A stretch of 64,000 nt of DNA from Pollenia angustigena (GCA_930367215.1 OV884059.1:160888511-160952510); one strand, 5' to 3'; shown: positions 45,694 through 57,575, counted from the stretch's first letter. A program made the numbers and translations. The notes: generated by a model from the sequence alone, not told the origin.

Positions 45694-47212
45694 TTGGGTC
45701 GAGTGAATAAAAATGTAGCTTATACTAGCTAGTACTAAGTACTAGCACTAGCTTTTACTTTTCAGTACTAGCTATGCTGAAAAGTTTAAACTACAAAAAG
45801 TGTGAATAACTCTTTGCTAGTGCTAGATAGCTAGTGCTTAAAAGAGGAAGCAAACGCTGGAAAATGTGACTATTAAATTAAATTAATTACAAAGTGCAAA
45901 AATGTCAAAAATTAAAATTTTTTTAAACTTATTTTCAAAAATATTAAAGTATAAAACAGAATATAAGTACAAACAATTTTTATTTCCTTTTTTATGTCTT
46001 GAAGCGTTAACAAGTACTGTGTATTGATATTTTTATTTCATTTTTTCCTTTTCAAAAATTGTTTTTATTTTATTTAAAAAATGCAACACAGACTTTCTAT
46101 GGCAAAAGTCTGTACCAACCTTTATCAATGATTGTTATTTATTATTGTGTAACTTGTTTTAAAAAAATTTATAAAAATTAAGGCCCTAATTATAAAATTG
46201 CTTTCTACAAAAAAATTTAATCTGCAAAAAAATTGAATCTCCCAAAAACTGAATTTCTGTAGAAAGCAACAACAAAAATAAAATATATTTATGACTTTGT
46301 TTTTGCTTTCAAGTAATTCTTTTGATGTGGTAAACTGCAACATCCCTGAAGGAAACCTGGGTGCAAGTGTCTCCAAGTCACCAGTTTTGTCGACTATATT
46401 GGTGACATTGTCAACGAAGTGTCTACACTACATTACATTTGCCACTATATTTGGATTTAATACGAAAAAGATTTTATCAATAACAACTGAGAAGTACAAT
46501 TCCTATAAAAGCTGAAGAAATGATAAAAAAAGATTGTTATGACTTCGTATTCTTACAAAAAGTGTAAACTACTTTTACTAAAATGTACTAGCGATTCTCT
46601 TGTTTCAATGTCTACATATGTTCCCAATGGAACTACCTAGTCAGTAGTACCAACGTCAGTAGTAGATTTCCAATGCCACGCACATGTTAAATGTCTATTG
46701 TAAATAACATTGCCTGGGGTATAATATGTCACTAGTACTGGTGACTGTGTCAACAGTGAATCAGTAGAAATTCACTAGTGACATTTCCTGCAGGGATATG
46801 TAATATTTAAATGTATATGTGACATTTACAGAGATTTAGGATTTTAGATATTTTTCCGAAAAATAAATAATTTTAAATAAACTTCTGGATGAAAATCTGC
46901 TCTTAGGAGATATTCTTTTCTTTGGCCAACGTTCACAAAATTAAACAAAAAAAATCAATTTTTTTTAAATATTGTTGTAAAATACATATTTCAAGCACCC
47001 CAATCATAAGCTTAAAAAAATTAAGCAAAAACTAGTCTTTTTAAGCATTCACTCGTTTTTATTCACACATTTTTTGAGTCAACACTAGGAAAACTAGTTT
47101 TTACTAGTCAGTATAAAGTACTAGCTTTAACTCAAATTTTTATTCACCTCAAAGCTAGTTTAAACTTCAAAATTTCAAGTATTAGCTAAAGCTACCTTTT
47201 TATTCACGCGGC
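45694..47212. mobile_element. Foldback-like element rich in CTAGTA/TAGCTA phrases
   Basis: The ends TGGGTCGAGTGAATAAAAAT and, on the complement of the right end, TGGGCCGCGTGAATAAAAAG are inverted repeats of about 30 bp. The outer 130 bp of each arm is packed with ACTAGC, AGTACTAG and TAGCTAG words in both orientations. The interior holds a second, nested inverted-repeat unit. No coding domain. Confidence 0.6.
46341..46796. mobile_element. Nested element with CATCCCTG.AGGAAA ends
   Basis: The left end CATCCCTGAAGGAAACCTGG and the complement of the right end TATCCCTGCAGGAAATGTCA are inverted. The interior has TGTCACTAGT, CACCAGT and GACACAGTC-type words in both orientations. It lies inside the larger 45694-47212 element. 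Ends and target site are uncertain. Confidence 0.4.
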
Positions 47213-47429
47213 CCATTGGCATTTTCAGCGAAAAGTCTACTTGTTTTAATGTAACGCCAAAATGCAGTTGTTCAAACGTTATCCCTTTTGTTACTTAGTG
47301 TAGAGCTAGTTGTGCTTTTCACCAAAATATAAAAAAGTAAACTATACACATGAAATTTTTTGAGAAACAATTTAAATTACTTCCGGCGTTACGTTACAAA
47401 AAGAAGACTTTTCGCTGGAACTAACTATA

Positions 47430-47960
47430 TAAATTCTGAGTAGCGAAGTTGATTTAAAGATGTCCGCCTGTCCGTGTGTATATTCTAATGGGCTTTTCGA
47501 ATACCCCAGAAATGCTGTGGACTAAGTTGTTATTTATTTGTGTCACATATACTCACTATATCCATAAATCGGTCCATAAATAACTAAGATATGAGCAAAA
47601 AATCGCGATTGCCTCTAATTATACTCATAAATCCCTTGTTGTTGTTCTTATTTTTTTTCCTTTTTTTAAATCTGAAGAACGGCAAAAACCAACGTTTTTA
47701 AATTAAGAACAAGAATCTTGGTTATCAATACAAAACATCCCGCAAAATATGGACGGAATTGGTGAAGTGGGCGTGGCAAAAAATAGTTTTTTTTTTATAT
47801 CTAAAAGAAAGACTGGAAAGAGAAATATTGTCCAAATTTGGTAAACTTATCTGGTTTATTTATACACAACCTCTCTAAAAATATTGGTGAATTTAAAGAT
47901 GTGTGCACGTTCTCCTATAGTTTTAAATGCTCTATCGGACTATGCTATGCCAATTTTGAT
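47430..47960 (+). repeat. Dispersed fly repeat F, partial copy
   Basis: Blocks GAGTAGCGAAGTTGATTTAA, GTCCGCCTGTCCG, ATCTTGGTTATCAATACAAA, GAAGTGGGCGTGGCAAAA and ACACAACCTCTCTAAAAA occur in the same order at 59040-59470. Confidence 0.65.
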
Positions 47961-48875
47961 ATTTTAAAAAATTGTTAAAAAGTTATTTCCCTAATATACA
48001 TATTGTTATTAATTGGTACTTTTATTTAAAAAAAATTTTAATTAGATTTTGTAAAATATTTATCTCAATGAAGCTACATAACAATTTTCATTTTAGAAAA
48101 TTCACAAAATTTGCTCTTTATCCCTTAATAGAACACCAAACACCAAAAAAAAATTTAATTTAATTAACTAAAATTTAATATTGCGTTTGAATTTTTATGA
48201 GTCATTTAAATTTTTGCATAGTTATTGGATTTTTTCAGTTATTGAATAAAATAAATTAACTCAAATTTTGTTAAAAACCCATAAATCATGTGTACAATCA
48301 AGTGTTTGTTTAACACCTTTGACACTGTCAATTAAATTACAATAGGCCTTAAATTAGTACAAGTTGACAAACATTTTATTTTTTTGTTATTTTGCATTGA
48401 AGACAGTAAAATATAGTGCCTCTATTATTTGGTATGTAAAATTCCCCATGGAAAAATGAATCATTAAAAAAAGACTTGTAAGCACTACTGGTTAATTGAA
48501 AAAAAATATTTGTGCTTGGGGTTAACAAACTACTTGACATTTGCAAAAATTTTATGAATTACTTCCTTTTTTCAGAAATTTTTAGTAATCGGTTTTTGGT
48601 CAAAAATATAATTTAAAAAAGCCAGTTGATGAAAATGTATAAGTATTTCACAAAAGGAGTTAAAGAAATCTAAAGTTTTTAAACACATAGACCGGTAAGA
48701 ATTTAACCAGACGTGGAGCCGAGTTGGTGACATTATAAGGCTCTTAAATTCAAATTGCTTAAATTTTTATTTTAAGGTCCGTAAAGATTGTACAACACTT
48801 AAAAAAACTTGAAGTCAAAGTTTACTAAAATTACACCATAAAATTCACTCACTTTTTTGTCGACTCACATTTTTT
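47961..48875. other. Stretch without a recognised gene
   Basis: AT-rich, nothing bounded. The 63-codon frame at 47972-48163 shows no family. Confidence 0.45.
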
Positions 48876-49130
48876 ATACCCTCCACAACTTGTGGTGAGT
48901 GTGAGTCTGTTATTACCTGAGAAAATTTTTAGATATTCATCTAAGACCCAATACAGAATAAATTTAGTCTGGGTTCTTGAGTAAATCTAAGTCGATCCGG
49001 TTGTTTGTTGAAAACACGCTCACTTTCGAAAGACTCAACGGAAAAGAACAACATTAGTGTCAAATTCTTTCTAGTTCCCCTAAGCAGATTGTGGTTGAAA
49101 CCTAGCACAATCAGTGCAGAAGAAAAAAAG
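48876..49130 (-). repeat. Dispersed fly repeat G, minus-strand copy
   Basis: On the minus strand it shares, with 60150-60470 on the plus strand, CTTTCGAAAGTGAGCGTGTT, AAATCGACTTAGA-like and ACTCAAG.ACCCAGA blocks and a GGAGGGTATAAAAA end. Two copies in opposite orientation establish it as a repeat. Confidence 0.7.
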
Positions 49131-49405
49131 TTATACATGAAATGTGGAAAACTTTCCTAAAAATTGATTTTTTGTTACAAAAACTAACATAAATTGGTGA
49201 CACAATGCACCGATTTTGCACAAATTCATATTATATGACTGGAAATGATACTACAAAATGTTGTGAAGGCCAATATTTTACCATTATTTTAGCCTGTCAA
49301 AGTATCAGAAAATAAGAAATCAATTTGCCAAATTTCGCGAACATCGGTCTATGGGTCTGATTTTGTCAGGCGTTTTTGTAAAGGCCCCAGTGGTTTTTAT
49401 AGTAG

Positions 49406-50270
49406 ACTAGCTTAATCCGGTGTGCTTCGCTTTCTTCAGATGAGAGATATTTAATATATGCATCCTATGGAAGGTATTTCCCCCCTGCGCCTACCCGCTT
49501 TTTTTTATTTTCAAAAGTGAAGTATGTATACCATAAGAGTGACTTCTACAAAGTTTGAACACTCTTACTATAACAGTTCTTAAGATATGCAATATTAAAC
49601 ATTGTCGTCCTATGGGGGTAACACTTCCCCCGCTGCTATTTTATTTCAATTTTGGGGCTCAGAAGATCCTACTACCAAAAGTTCAACAAAATGCGTGCAG
49701 CGGCTCTTATTAATATTTCTATCTATGAGGGGTAATGCACCTCCTCTGTCTACCCCGCCCATTTCTATATTGAAATTTATAGTTTACCATAATAGTAGCT
49801 TTATCCACGTTTGAAGACACTCCCTTTAATAATTCTTCAGTTGAGCGATATTTAATATATTCATCCTATGGGTGGTATTTACCCCCCTGCGTCTACCCGC
49901 TTTATTTTTGTTTTCTATAGTGTAGTATACCATAAGAGTGACTTCTACAAAGTTTGAACATTCTCACTATAACAGTTCTTAAGATATGCGATATTAAATA
50001 TTGGCGTCCTATGGTGGGTACCACTTCCCCCGCTGCTGTTTTACTTAAATTTTGGGGCTCAGAAGATCCTACTACCAAAAGTTCAACAAAATGCGTGCAG
50101 CGGCTCTTAAAATATGTGATATTTAATATTGGCATCCAATGAGGGGTACCAATTCCCCTGCCGCTATCGAAAAAATAAATAGCCTATTTTAGTTACTGTA
50201 AACAAAAGGAAAATCGGTTCAGTAGTTTAGGAGTCTATAAGCCAACAAACAAACAAACAAGATATAAATA
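49406..50270 (+). mobile_element. Non-autonomous element: ACTAG head, internal ~135-bp units, ACAA microsatellite tail
   Basis: The head is ACTAGCTTAATCCGGTGTGC and the tail is AATCGGTTCAGTAGTTTAGG..GTCTATA followed by four ACAA units. Between them lie about six degenerate units of roughly 135 bp built on GATATTTAATAT..CATCCTATGGG.GGTA..CCCCC, with a larger ~400-bp duplication (49434 and 49832). The head and tail plan matches a class of dispersed arthropod repeats; superfamily not named here. Short frames at 49602-50142 are repeat translations. Confidence 0.65.
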
Positions 50271-52052
50271 GGTAAAAGAGCACAGGTTGTGTGTTACTTT
50301 ACCCTTTAAAGAAAAAGACACTGACGTAAACCTCAAAGCCTTACACAAGCAGGCCCCATAATATATTTTAGGCAAGTTCACTATCGGAAAAACACTTTAT
50401 GACGCCTTAAATAGTAACAAACTATGCTATTGAAATAAAATTTGGTTGTCATAGTTTTACCGTAACAAATATAGATATTGAGGTAACATTTATTTTAATT
50501 AAGCACTAGATGGCTAGAAGTAACACCATGTTATTTTGTGATTTGTGCATTCAATTCCTAAATTTTATTATTACTGAATTGAAATTTGGTCTAATTTAGG
50601 TTTTTAATACTAGAAATCACTCTACCGAATGTTGTGATGAACGATCCAAAATTTACGAAAGATCTCCTGAAAATCACTTTAATATGCCTGATAATATTTC
50701 TGAAAAAAATCCTGATATTTTATTAAAACTAGGCTTATAAAGCACAATCCTGAAATATTCGAAATCTCGGTGCAAGACATAAAACTTTCGGCACAGCCGA
50801 ATATAATGCAGTTTTTTATCTGTTTTAGTTTGCTAATAAATTTAAAAAAATTCACTATTTACTTGAATGGTGTGTGTTGTGTCACAAGTTTTATATACGC
50901 AGTGCCAGACTTGACCACTAAACTTGTATAGTGCATGGCCGGCGGCATCACTTTCTACTGCAAGGGTAAATTTCATCTATGTTTTGCTCACCACTGTTTT
51001 GCAACAGATTGTATTGGAAAGTTTGCTCTTAAAGATTCTTTTGAAAATAAAGTGGTATCGCTCTTCTCGCTTGAAAGCTAACAAGCCTTGTTGATATTTG
51101 TGTTGTATATTTTAAAATACCTATTTTTTATATACCAATGCCGAATTTTAAGCAAATGGATAACACTTAATATCGTATCAAATGAGACAATAGCTCTTTT
51201 TTTAATTACAATTACAATTAAATTAACTTAATGTTTGTATGTACGCCTTACTATAAGCGCTAATAGCTACTCTCTGCATTACCTTGTAATGTAACTCCTA
51301 CTATAAGGGTTTGCTTTTTTATAAATACATACCTCAGATTATTTTTTGTTTTTTGCACCAAAATTTCAACTTGTAAGTTTAAAAACAATTTAAATTAACT
51401 ACAAAAAATATTATAAACAATAAACAACAAATAAATGAACTCAAAAAAACAAAAACAAAAAAAGAAATAAATAAAACATCTAAATGAACAAAATTGAAAT
51501 ATTTAATAAAAAATTCATGAGACAAACACAATTTATATGTTGTACAAGCAAAAAAGGTATTTATTTGTTTTTTAATGTTCCACACACTCATATGCCAATT
51601 TTTTTTAGGCAAATAATATAATACGTACCCTTTAGGAAATGTGAATAGTTAAAGTGTACTAAATTAATATTGACTTTGTCACCATTACTACTGACAAACT
51701 GTAGACCAAACAATGTTATGAGCTATGCTATGCATATGCGGCGCTCCGGCCATGATTTAAAGAATTTTCGATTGTGCCCTCTGTATAAGCTCTATACTGG
51801 AACTGCTAGCCGTTTCCCATAATTGAGTACTAAATAAATGTTCAAATCGATTTCAAAACGGTTTAATACAGGTTGACTTTATAGTATCTTGGTGTCTATA
51901 CTTCAATGCCAGGTCAGCCATCAATCCATACGTACACTAAGATATGCAACAAAATCAGACTGGAGTATTGTAACATTGGTAAGGTCCATTTTTACAATTT
52001 ATTGATATCTAAAGGCAGGATTTAATTGGCCGTATACAAAATGTTTTATTAT
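50271..52052. other. Stretch without a recognised gene
   Basis: Includes a fragment TTCGGCACAGCCGAATATAA (about 50789), the characteristic terminal block of the dispersed fly repeat. Some possible but unreadable retroposon decay near 51730-51960. No gene. Confidence 0.45.
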
Positions 52053-52132
52053 TACAACTTGACTTAAACCTAAAGTGAGCGACAAATTAAAGGATAACTC
52101 ATCCAACCTGGTAGGTTAAAGTGAAGCTGTAC
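52053..52132. repeat. Second copy of the TTTAACCTA palindromic repeat
   Basis: Matches 24747-24830 (CCTAAAGTGAGCGA, CCAACCTGGTAGGTTAAAG). It is interrupted directly at its right end by the MITE at 52133-52376. Confidence 0.6.
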
Positions 52133-52376
52133 AGGCCCAACTATAATATGCATAAGCTTGCTTAAGCTACTGTCAAAAATTTAAAAAAAAGAACAAAATC
52201 AAAAAATACTTTATTTCGTACGGAAAGTGCGATCAGTTTCGCACTTTGTTTAAGCAAGTGACAGTTTTATAAAATTTAACAAAACGCTTTCTTTAGTTTA
52301 ATATGGTTAGACACATATGAATCACATGTATTCGCACAATTGCTTAAGCTAATTTAAGCATATTATAGTTAGGCCT
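52133..52376. mobile_element. PIF/Harbinger-like MITE, second family
   Basis: 244 bp with inverted ends AGGCCCAACTATAATATGC / GCATATTATAGTTAGGCCT. Internal GCTTAAGC words repeat in both halves. Flanking trinucleotides are TAC and TAA, suggesting a one-base-diverged TWA duplication. Confidence 0.7.
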
Positions 52377-53712
52377 TAAGATTCAAACACTTTTTATATG
52401 GCCCATAAAAACCTACCTTTAGCTATCGGTGAACTGTGAAAACGAGGCTAAGTGTGATAGGTGGAGATTGGAATCAGAGATTCTCTAAAACGTTTGAGTC
52501 TAAATTTATTAATATGTTCACTAATAATATTGTTTAAATAGCATTTTTAATTTTAAAAACGGAAACATAAAATCTGTTCTTTACTTTAAACTGTTGCATC
52601 CCTTTCACTAACTCTACAGCTGCCAAAACTTTTTCTTTTTTCTCAAGGGCAGACAAAAGTGTAGATGATTCGTTAACAGTGTAATCAAAAATTCACCAAA
52701 ATAATCGACAAAAGTGGCGCCTTCGAGACACTTGATCCCAGGTTTCCTGCCGGGTATATTTGCCATCCACACAAACTTACAGTATTTAAACATTATTCAA
52801 TGCAATAATAAATAATACAAGTTAAACTACTTTATAAATAATTTAAAAAAAGAAACATAATAAAACAATACGGAAAAACTAGAGAAAAAAAGACGCAAAT
52901 GAACTGTAATGAACTTTAAATAAAATTTAAAAAAAAAACCGAATTTATTGCTAAACCAAATGAAGGTGGTGGTGGAAATTGACAAACAAATTTACAAAAA
53001 CCAACTTAAATACATTATTTATAGGTTTTAATTTAATAATATTTAATGAAGGCAAATCTAAAAAACCAAATTATTTAAAATAATAGAGCGTTTGTTAATA
53101 TTAGCAATATTTCATTATTTTTATTAAAATTTAATGAGATTTTGTTTTTTACAAAAATTACAAATCTATATATCTTTAATAAATATTAAATTTTTAGTCA
53201 TTATTGTTTTCAGCTTTAACATATAAAAGGTATTTAAAAGTTATTAACTAAATGTTATGGTTAAAACAACAATTTCAATTGATTAATAATGCTTATTGCT
53301 AATATTTAAATTACCCAAAATCCAAAAAAAAAAAAAAAAAAAAAATGAAAACTTACACTTGACTATTTTGTATGCGTAAATTCGTGCAATAAGCCACCAA
53401 TTGAGTTTAAAAAATTATAACACCCAAAAAATAGTTATTTGTGTGAAACTTACAAAAAATGTGTCAATAATCTAGCGCTGCATAGTTAATGCCCTTGAAA
53501 TCTACTCAATCAACTCTTTATGTACATTTCATATATTTTGAAATTTAAGTAAATAAATCCAAGGTGATTGACCTAAATATAAGTCCATAATCCATTTAAG
53601 ATTTTAAGGCCTTAAAAATAACTAAAAACAATGCATGTTACAGCTTTTTTTGCAAAACAATTCATGTTACAGCTTTTTTTTGCAAAATGTTAATAAATTT
53701 CAAATGTTAAAA
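52377..53712. other. Stretch without a recognised gene
   Basis: Includes the CAAGGGCAGACAAAAGTG block shared with about 12429, and a tandem 28-bp pair (CATGTTACAGCTTTTTTTGC) at 53635-53690. A poly-A run lies near 53325-53345. Confidence 0.5.
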
Positions 53713-53935
53713 AGATACACAGAAGAAAATAAAAATTGATTTCAATTAAAAGATTTGTAATATTTATTTAATTAATAATTAAATTTGCACCAGTAAACAA
53801 ATTAAAAGTATCAATTAAATAATTGTTGATATTTACAACATTTTCTGCAGTAATGGTGTTTACATAAGTAAACGTTTAATTCACATGATAAAATTTTTAA
53901 TTAAAACTGATTTTGTTTTTGATTAATGGCTTAAA
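53713..53935. mobile_element. MITE family M1, diverged copy
   Basis: Shares TGCACCAGTAAACAAATTAA, AAACGTTTAATTCACATGAT and TTTTTGATTAATGG with the copy at 572-878; a CTGCAGTAATG insertion distinguishes it. Confidence 0.55.
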
Positions 53936-54399
53936 AAATCGCGATTAAAGACTTTGTTATTCAAACTTGCGATTATGAAAATTTGCGAATAAATGCAAAC
54001 CCTAATGAAAACTATATGTACTCTTTGATATAAATCTCAGTGTTAAAATTGCAGAAAAATGGCAGTTCCTCAAATTTGTACACTCAAAGAGAATTCGTGC
54101 AGATAAAGCATGAGTACTATCAAAAAGAGATGTAGGAGAGAGAGCTGAATATTTTGATCAAAAACTTGGCAACTTTTAATGATAAATGATTGTTTTGGAA
54201 TCAAAGACAAATTTATAATCTGTCTCAAAGACCAAACAACTTTTAATCCATTTAATTTTTAACTTGGTCCATTTTTAAGATCAAAATTTATAAAAATTAA
54301 TAGGATATTCAATTATTTGAAGTTGTTTTTGACTAGGAAATTTAGAAATTTAGACAACAACTTATTAGTCGTAGCGTTTTCATCTTTGCAAAATTTGGA

Positions 54400-54600
54400 C
54401 TGTACACAAAAATAAAAACAAAAATTAATTTCAATTAAAAAATTTGTGATATTAATTAAAAATATAATTAAATTTTTTATTATTTTTTGATACTTACAAC
54501 ATTTTCTGCAGTAACGTTGCTGATATAAGTAAACGTTTATTTATTCACTTGATTAAAGTTTTAGTTTAAACAGATTTTATTTTTGATTAATGGTTCAATT
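54400..54600. mobile_element. MITE family M1, second diverged copy
   Basis: Shares TACAACATTTTCTGCAGTAA with 53713-53935 and ATTTTTGATTAATGG with both relatives, so the pair near 54 kb forms a subfamily. Confidence 0.55.
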
Positions 54601-54604
54601 GAAA

Positions 54605-55970
54605 AAATCGGCGAGAAACTAAATGAAAATTTACCCCAAATTTGGGGCTATTTATCATAATACAATATACCCCCATTTTTTAATGAAAAATTACCCCAAA
54701 AAAATGAAAAATAACCCTAAAAATAATATGAAATATGGGCGGCATGAAATAGCCCCCCACGAAATAAGTCCCCAAAACGGAAATGAAATAACTCCCCAAA
54801 ATAATATATGAAAGGCAACAACAACGTTTTTTGGGGATTTTTTTGGGTACTTATTTCATTTTCATATTGGAGAGTTATTTCATATGAAATAAGTCCCCAA
54901 AAATCTGATATGAAATAAGTCCCTAAAAATATTTTGGGGACTTTTTTCATTTTCAAATTTATTCCAAAATCGTCAAAAATGCAGATTATGTCCCGTTATA
55001 TGTTAACAAAACTTGTTTTAATGAATGGTCAAGAGCACTCATTCATTATAAATAACATTTACTAGGTAGTAAGTTTGAGAAATAATTTTGCGGTAAGGAA
55101 TAAAATAAAGCCATTATGGTGTTATTGCTCATTTAATTTTTTTTTTTTGCTGGATGCAATGAATCCAGGTATTAATTCATATTCGTATATTTGGTCCTCT
55201 TCCATTTTATTATTTGATTTAATTTTTTGATGATGTTTGCTCGTAACATGCGGATAGTATATTGAATTGATAATGTCATGTTATAATAAAAAAAAAAACG
55301 TGCTGATATAAACTAACATTTCTTTATACAAAAATCAGTACCGTTACTTTCTCTTTTGATAAGTTCTTAACTAAGTACAGTATCCCAGAAAACTTGAAAT
55401 GTTGGTCAAGGCAACAGAAAAAAATGCTTTCAATATATTGAAGAACGGCGGATATAATGCAATATAGAGCGCACCTGCCGAATATGTCGCGGGTAGCGCA
55501 CCGCGGTCAGCGGCTCACCCCCTCCCCCTTCCACCTTCTATACCATATTTTTTCAACACTTGACCATGGCAACTCATTCTTTTGGCAATTTGTAACCATA
55601 ACAATTTAACTGTTATGGCGTTATTTCAACTTTGGTAACTAAACGATTATGGTGATATTGCAATTGAGTGTAGGCAATAAAGCCATATGATTTCATTTCT
55701 CATTCCATTTAATTTCCAATGAAATTACTCCCCAATTTTTGGGAATTTGTTTCATTTTGGTTTGGGGAGTTATTTCATTTCGTTGGGGTTTCATTTCATT
55801 CTAAAATTGGGGGTTTATTGCATATGAAATAAGACACCAAGAATTGGGGAACTATTTCGTAATTTTGTTGGGGACTTATTTCGTGGGGGGCTATTTCATG
55901 CCGCCGAAATATGGCCCTAAATTTGGGGTAATTCCTCATTACGAAAAATTACCACAAAATTTATAATGAA
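54605..55970. mobile_element. Element B-prime: partial relative of element B, host of element A
   Basis: 54621-54737 plus 55906-55960 align in order with about 56240-56410 in element B (ACCCCAAATTTGGGGCTATT, GAAAAATTACCCCAAAAAAA, AATAACCCTAAAAATAA, TATAATGAAT). Element A interrupts it at GAAATATG. Confidence 0.8.
54738..55905. mobile_element. Element A: phrase-repeat inverted-repeat transposon, 8-bp target duplication
   Basis: 1168 bp. The ends GGCGGCATGAAATAGCCCCC are exact inverted copies continuing for about 40 bp, bounded by GAAATATG (54730-54737, 55906-55913). The arms repeat GAAATAAGTCCCCAAA-like phrases in both orientations, about one per 20-30 bp. The interior (55000-55650) is mostly unique and includes a GC-rich patch at 55440-55540. 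No transposase frame. Confidence 0.9.
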
Positions 55971-56190
55971 TAATTTTTATAAAATTAATTAATGTCTTTA
56001 TTGATTGCAATTGATTTGATTACAATTACTTTTATTGCAATCAAAATTAAATTAGAAAAAAAGCTTTGTTCTCTTCAAATAAAGCTCCTTTTTTTATAAG
56101 AAAACTAGGTTTTTATCCAGATTCTATTAGAAACCGCTAAATGCCAAGTGTATATTATCTCGTTGGATTTTCACTATAGCTCTGAATTTG

Positions 56191-57269
56191 GGCGCTGCGA
56201 AATATGGCCCCAGGAAATATGGCCCCAAAAAATAAATTAAAATTGACCCCAAATTTGGGGCTATTTTTCATAATGCAACATGGCCCAATTTTTTTAATGA
56301 AAAATTACCCCAAAAAAATTAAAAATAACCCTAAAAATAAAATGAAATATGACCCTAAATTTGGGGTTATTCTTCATTATGAAAAATCACCTCAAAATTT
56401 ATAATGAATTTTAACCCCAAAAAAGAACACAAAGAAAGTGACATTAAACATTTTCGGTGGAGTTCATATGCACAAAACTAAAAATCCCAAATTTAGAATC
56501 CCGATTTCAAAATCCGGATAATTATACAGTTTTGGTTTTAAAAATCGTACGATTGATAGCACGGTTGGGCTTTCGGCCATGCATAAGGATTTTTTCTCTA
56601 TGGTATAACGAACACTGGCTTTGCTAACTAAAGCTTCTCTGTATAGACGGCCTTCGGCTGGGTGAAAGGATTTTCTTCTCTTTGGTATAACGAAAACTGG
56701 CTTCGCTCACTAAAGCTTCACTACATAGCCGGCCTTCGGCCGGGCGCAAGGATTTTCTTTTCTATGGTATAACGAACTCTTCTCGTAATAGACGGCCTTC
56801 GGCCGGGCTCTAGGATTTTTTCCTCTATGGTATAACAAACACCGGCTTCGCTAACTAAAGCATCTCTGCATAACCGGCAAGGATTTTCTCTACTTTGGTA
56901 TAAGAATTCGGGTTTTTTATGTTATTCCTAGAAACTTTTACATAAAATTTTATAAAATTTGTGTAAAAATGTTTGGGGTGATTTTTTATTTCTTTAAACT
57001 TGCATTTTTTATTAGTAGATGAAAAATAGCCCCAAAGTAAAAGTTGTGATTTTATTTGGGGCCATTTTTCATTCCTTGATATTGGGGTCATTTTTCATTC
57101 CACTTAAAATGCAAAAACACCCTAACGAAAAAATTAAAAACAACCCCAAAAAAAAAAACACAAAAAAATTGCGCCAAAATTGCGTGTTGTTGGGTCTCAT
57201 GTAAAATTTTGGGGCCGGTTTTCATTTTCCTTTTGCGGCCATATTTCCTGGGGTCATTTGCGCACCGCC
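56191..57269. mobile_element. Element B: inverted-repeat transposon with 9-bp target duplication and hairpin-unit array
   Basis: 1079 bp. The ends GGCGCTGCGAAATATGGCCC and, on the complement of the right end, GGCGGTGCGCAAATGACCCC are bounded by CTGAATTTG on both sides (56182-56190, 57270-57278). The arms carry GAAAAATTACCCCAAA and CCCCAAATTTGGGG phrases. The centre holds tandem GC-rich hairpin units. No transposase; frames at 56204-56404 and 57019-57204 are repeat translations. Confidence 0.9.
56570..56890 (+). repeat. Tandem GGCCTTCGGCC hairpin units in element B
   Basis: Four to five units, some shortened, in one orientation: AGACGGCCTTCGGC.GGG, AAGGATTTTCTTCTC, T.TGGTATAACGAA and CTGGCTTCGCT.ACTAAAGC. 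GC content stands out sharply from the flanks. The repeat is shared with element C. Confidence 0.85.
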
Positions 57270-57575
57270 CTGAATTTGATTCTAATTAATTTAATTTTAG
57301 CTGATTAGAAACCATCAAAATGACGTCAAAATGATTGCAATCACAAAATACTGACTGCAGTTTTGACAGGATTTCATTTTGAAACACTTTGACTTCAATG
57401 CCATTTGAATTTATTGCAGCTTTTTACAGAAGTGTTGATTACGGAAACATTTGTACAAAAAAATAAAAAAACTTCAAGACCCAAAAGATTTACAAAATAT
57501 TTAAAAATTCGCTGATATTATATTGCTTAAATCTGCAATAATTTCTGGTATCACAAAAGTTATAACTAAATAAAA

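Noticed and set aside
49602..50142. Several 62-77-codon frames with similar peptides (EDPTTKSSTKCVQRLL)
   Set aside because: They are duplicate translations of the internal repeat units of the 49406-50270 element, on either strand.
54623..57204. Frames rich in NYPKKMKNNPK-like peptides
   Set aside because: They are phrase-repeat translations in elements A and B, not a repeat protein.
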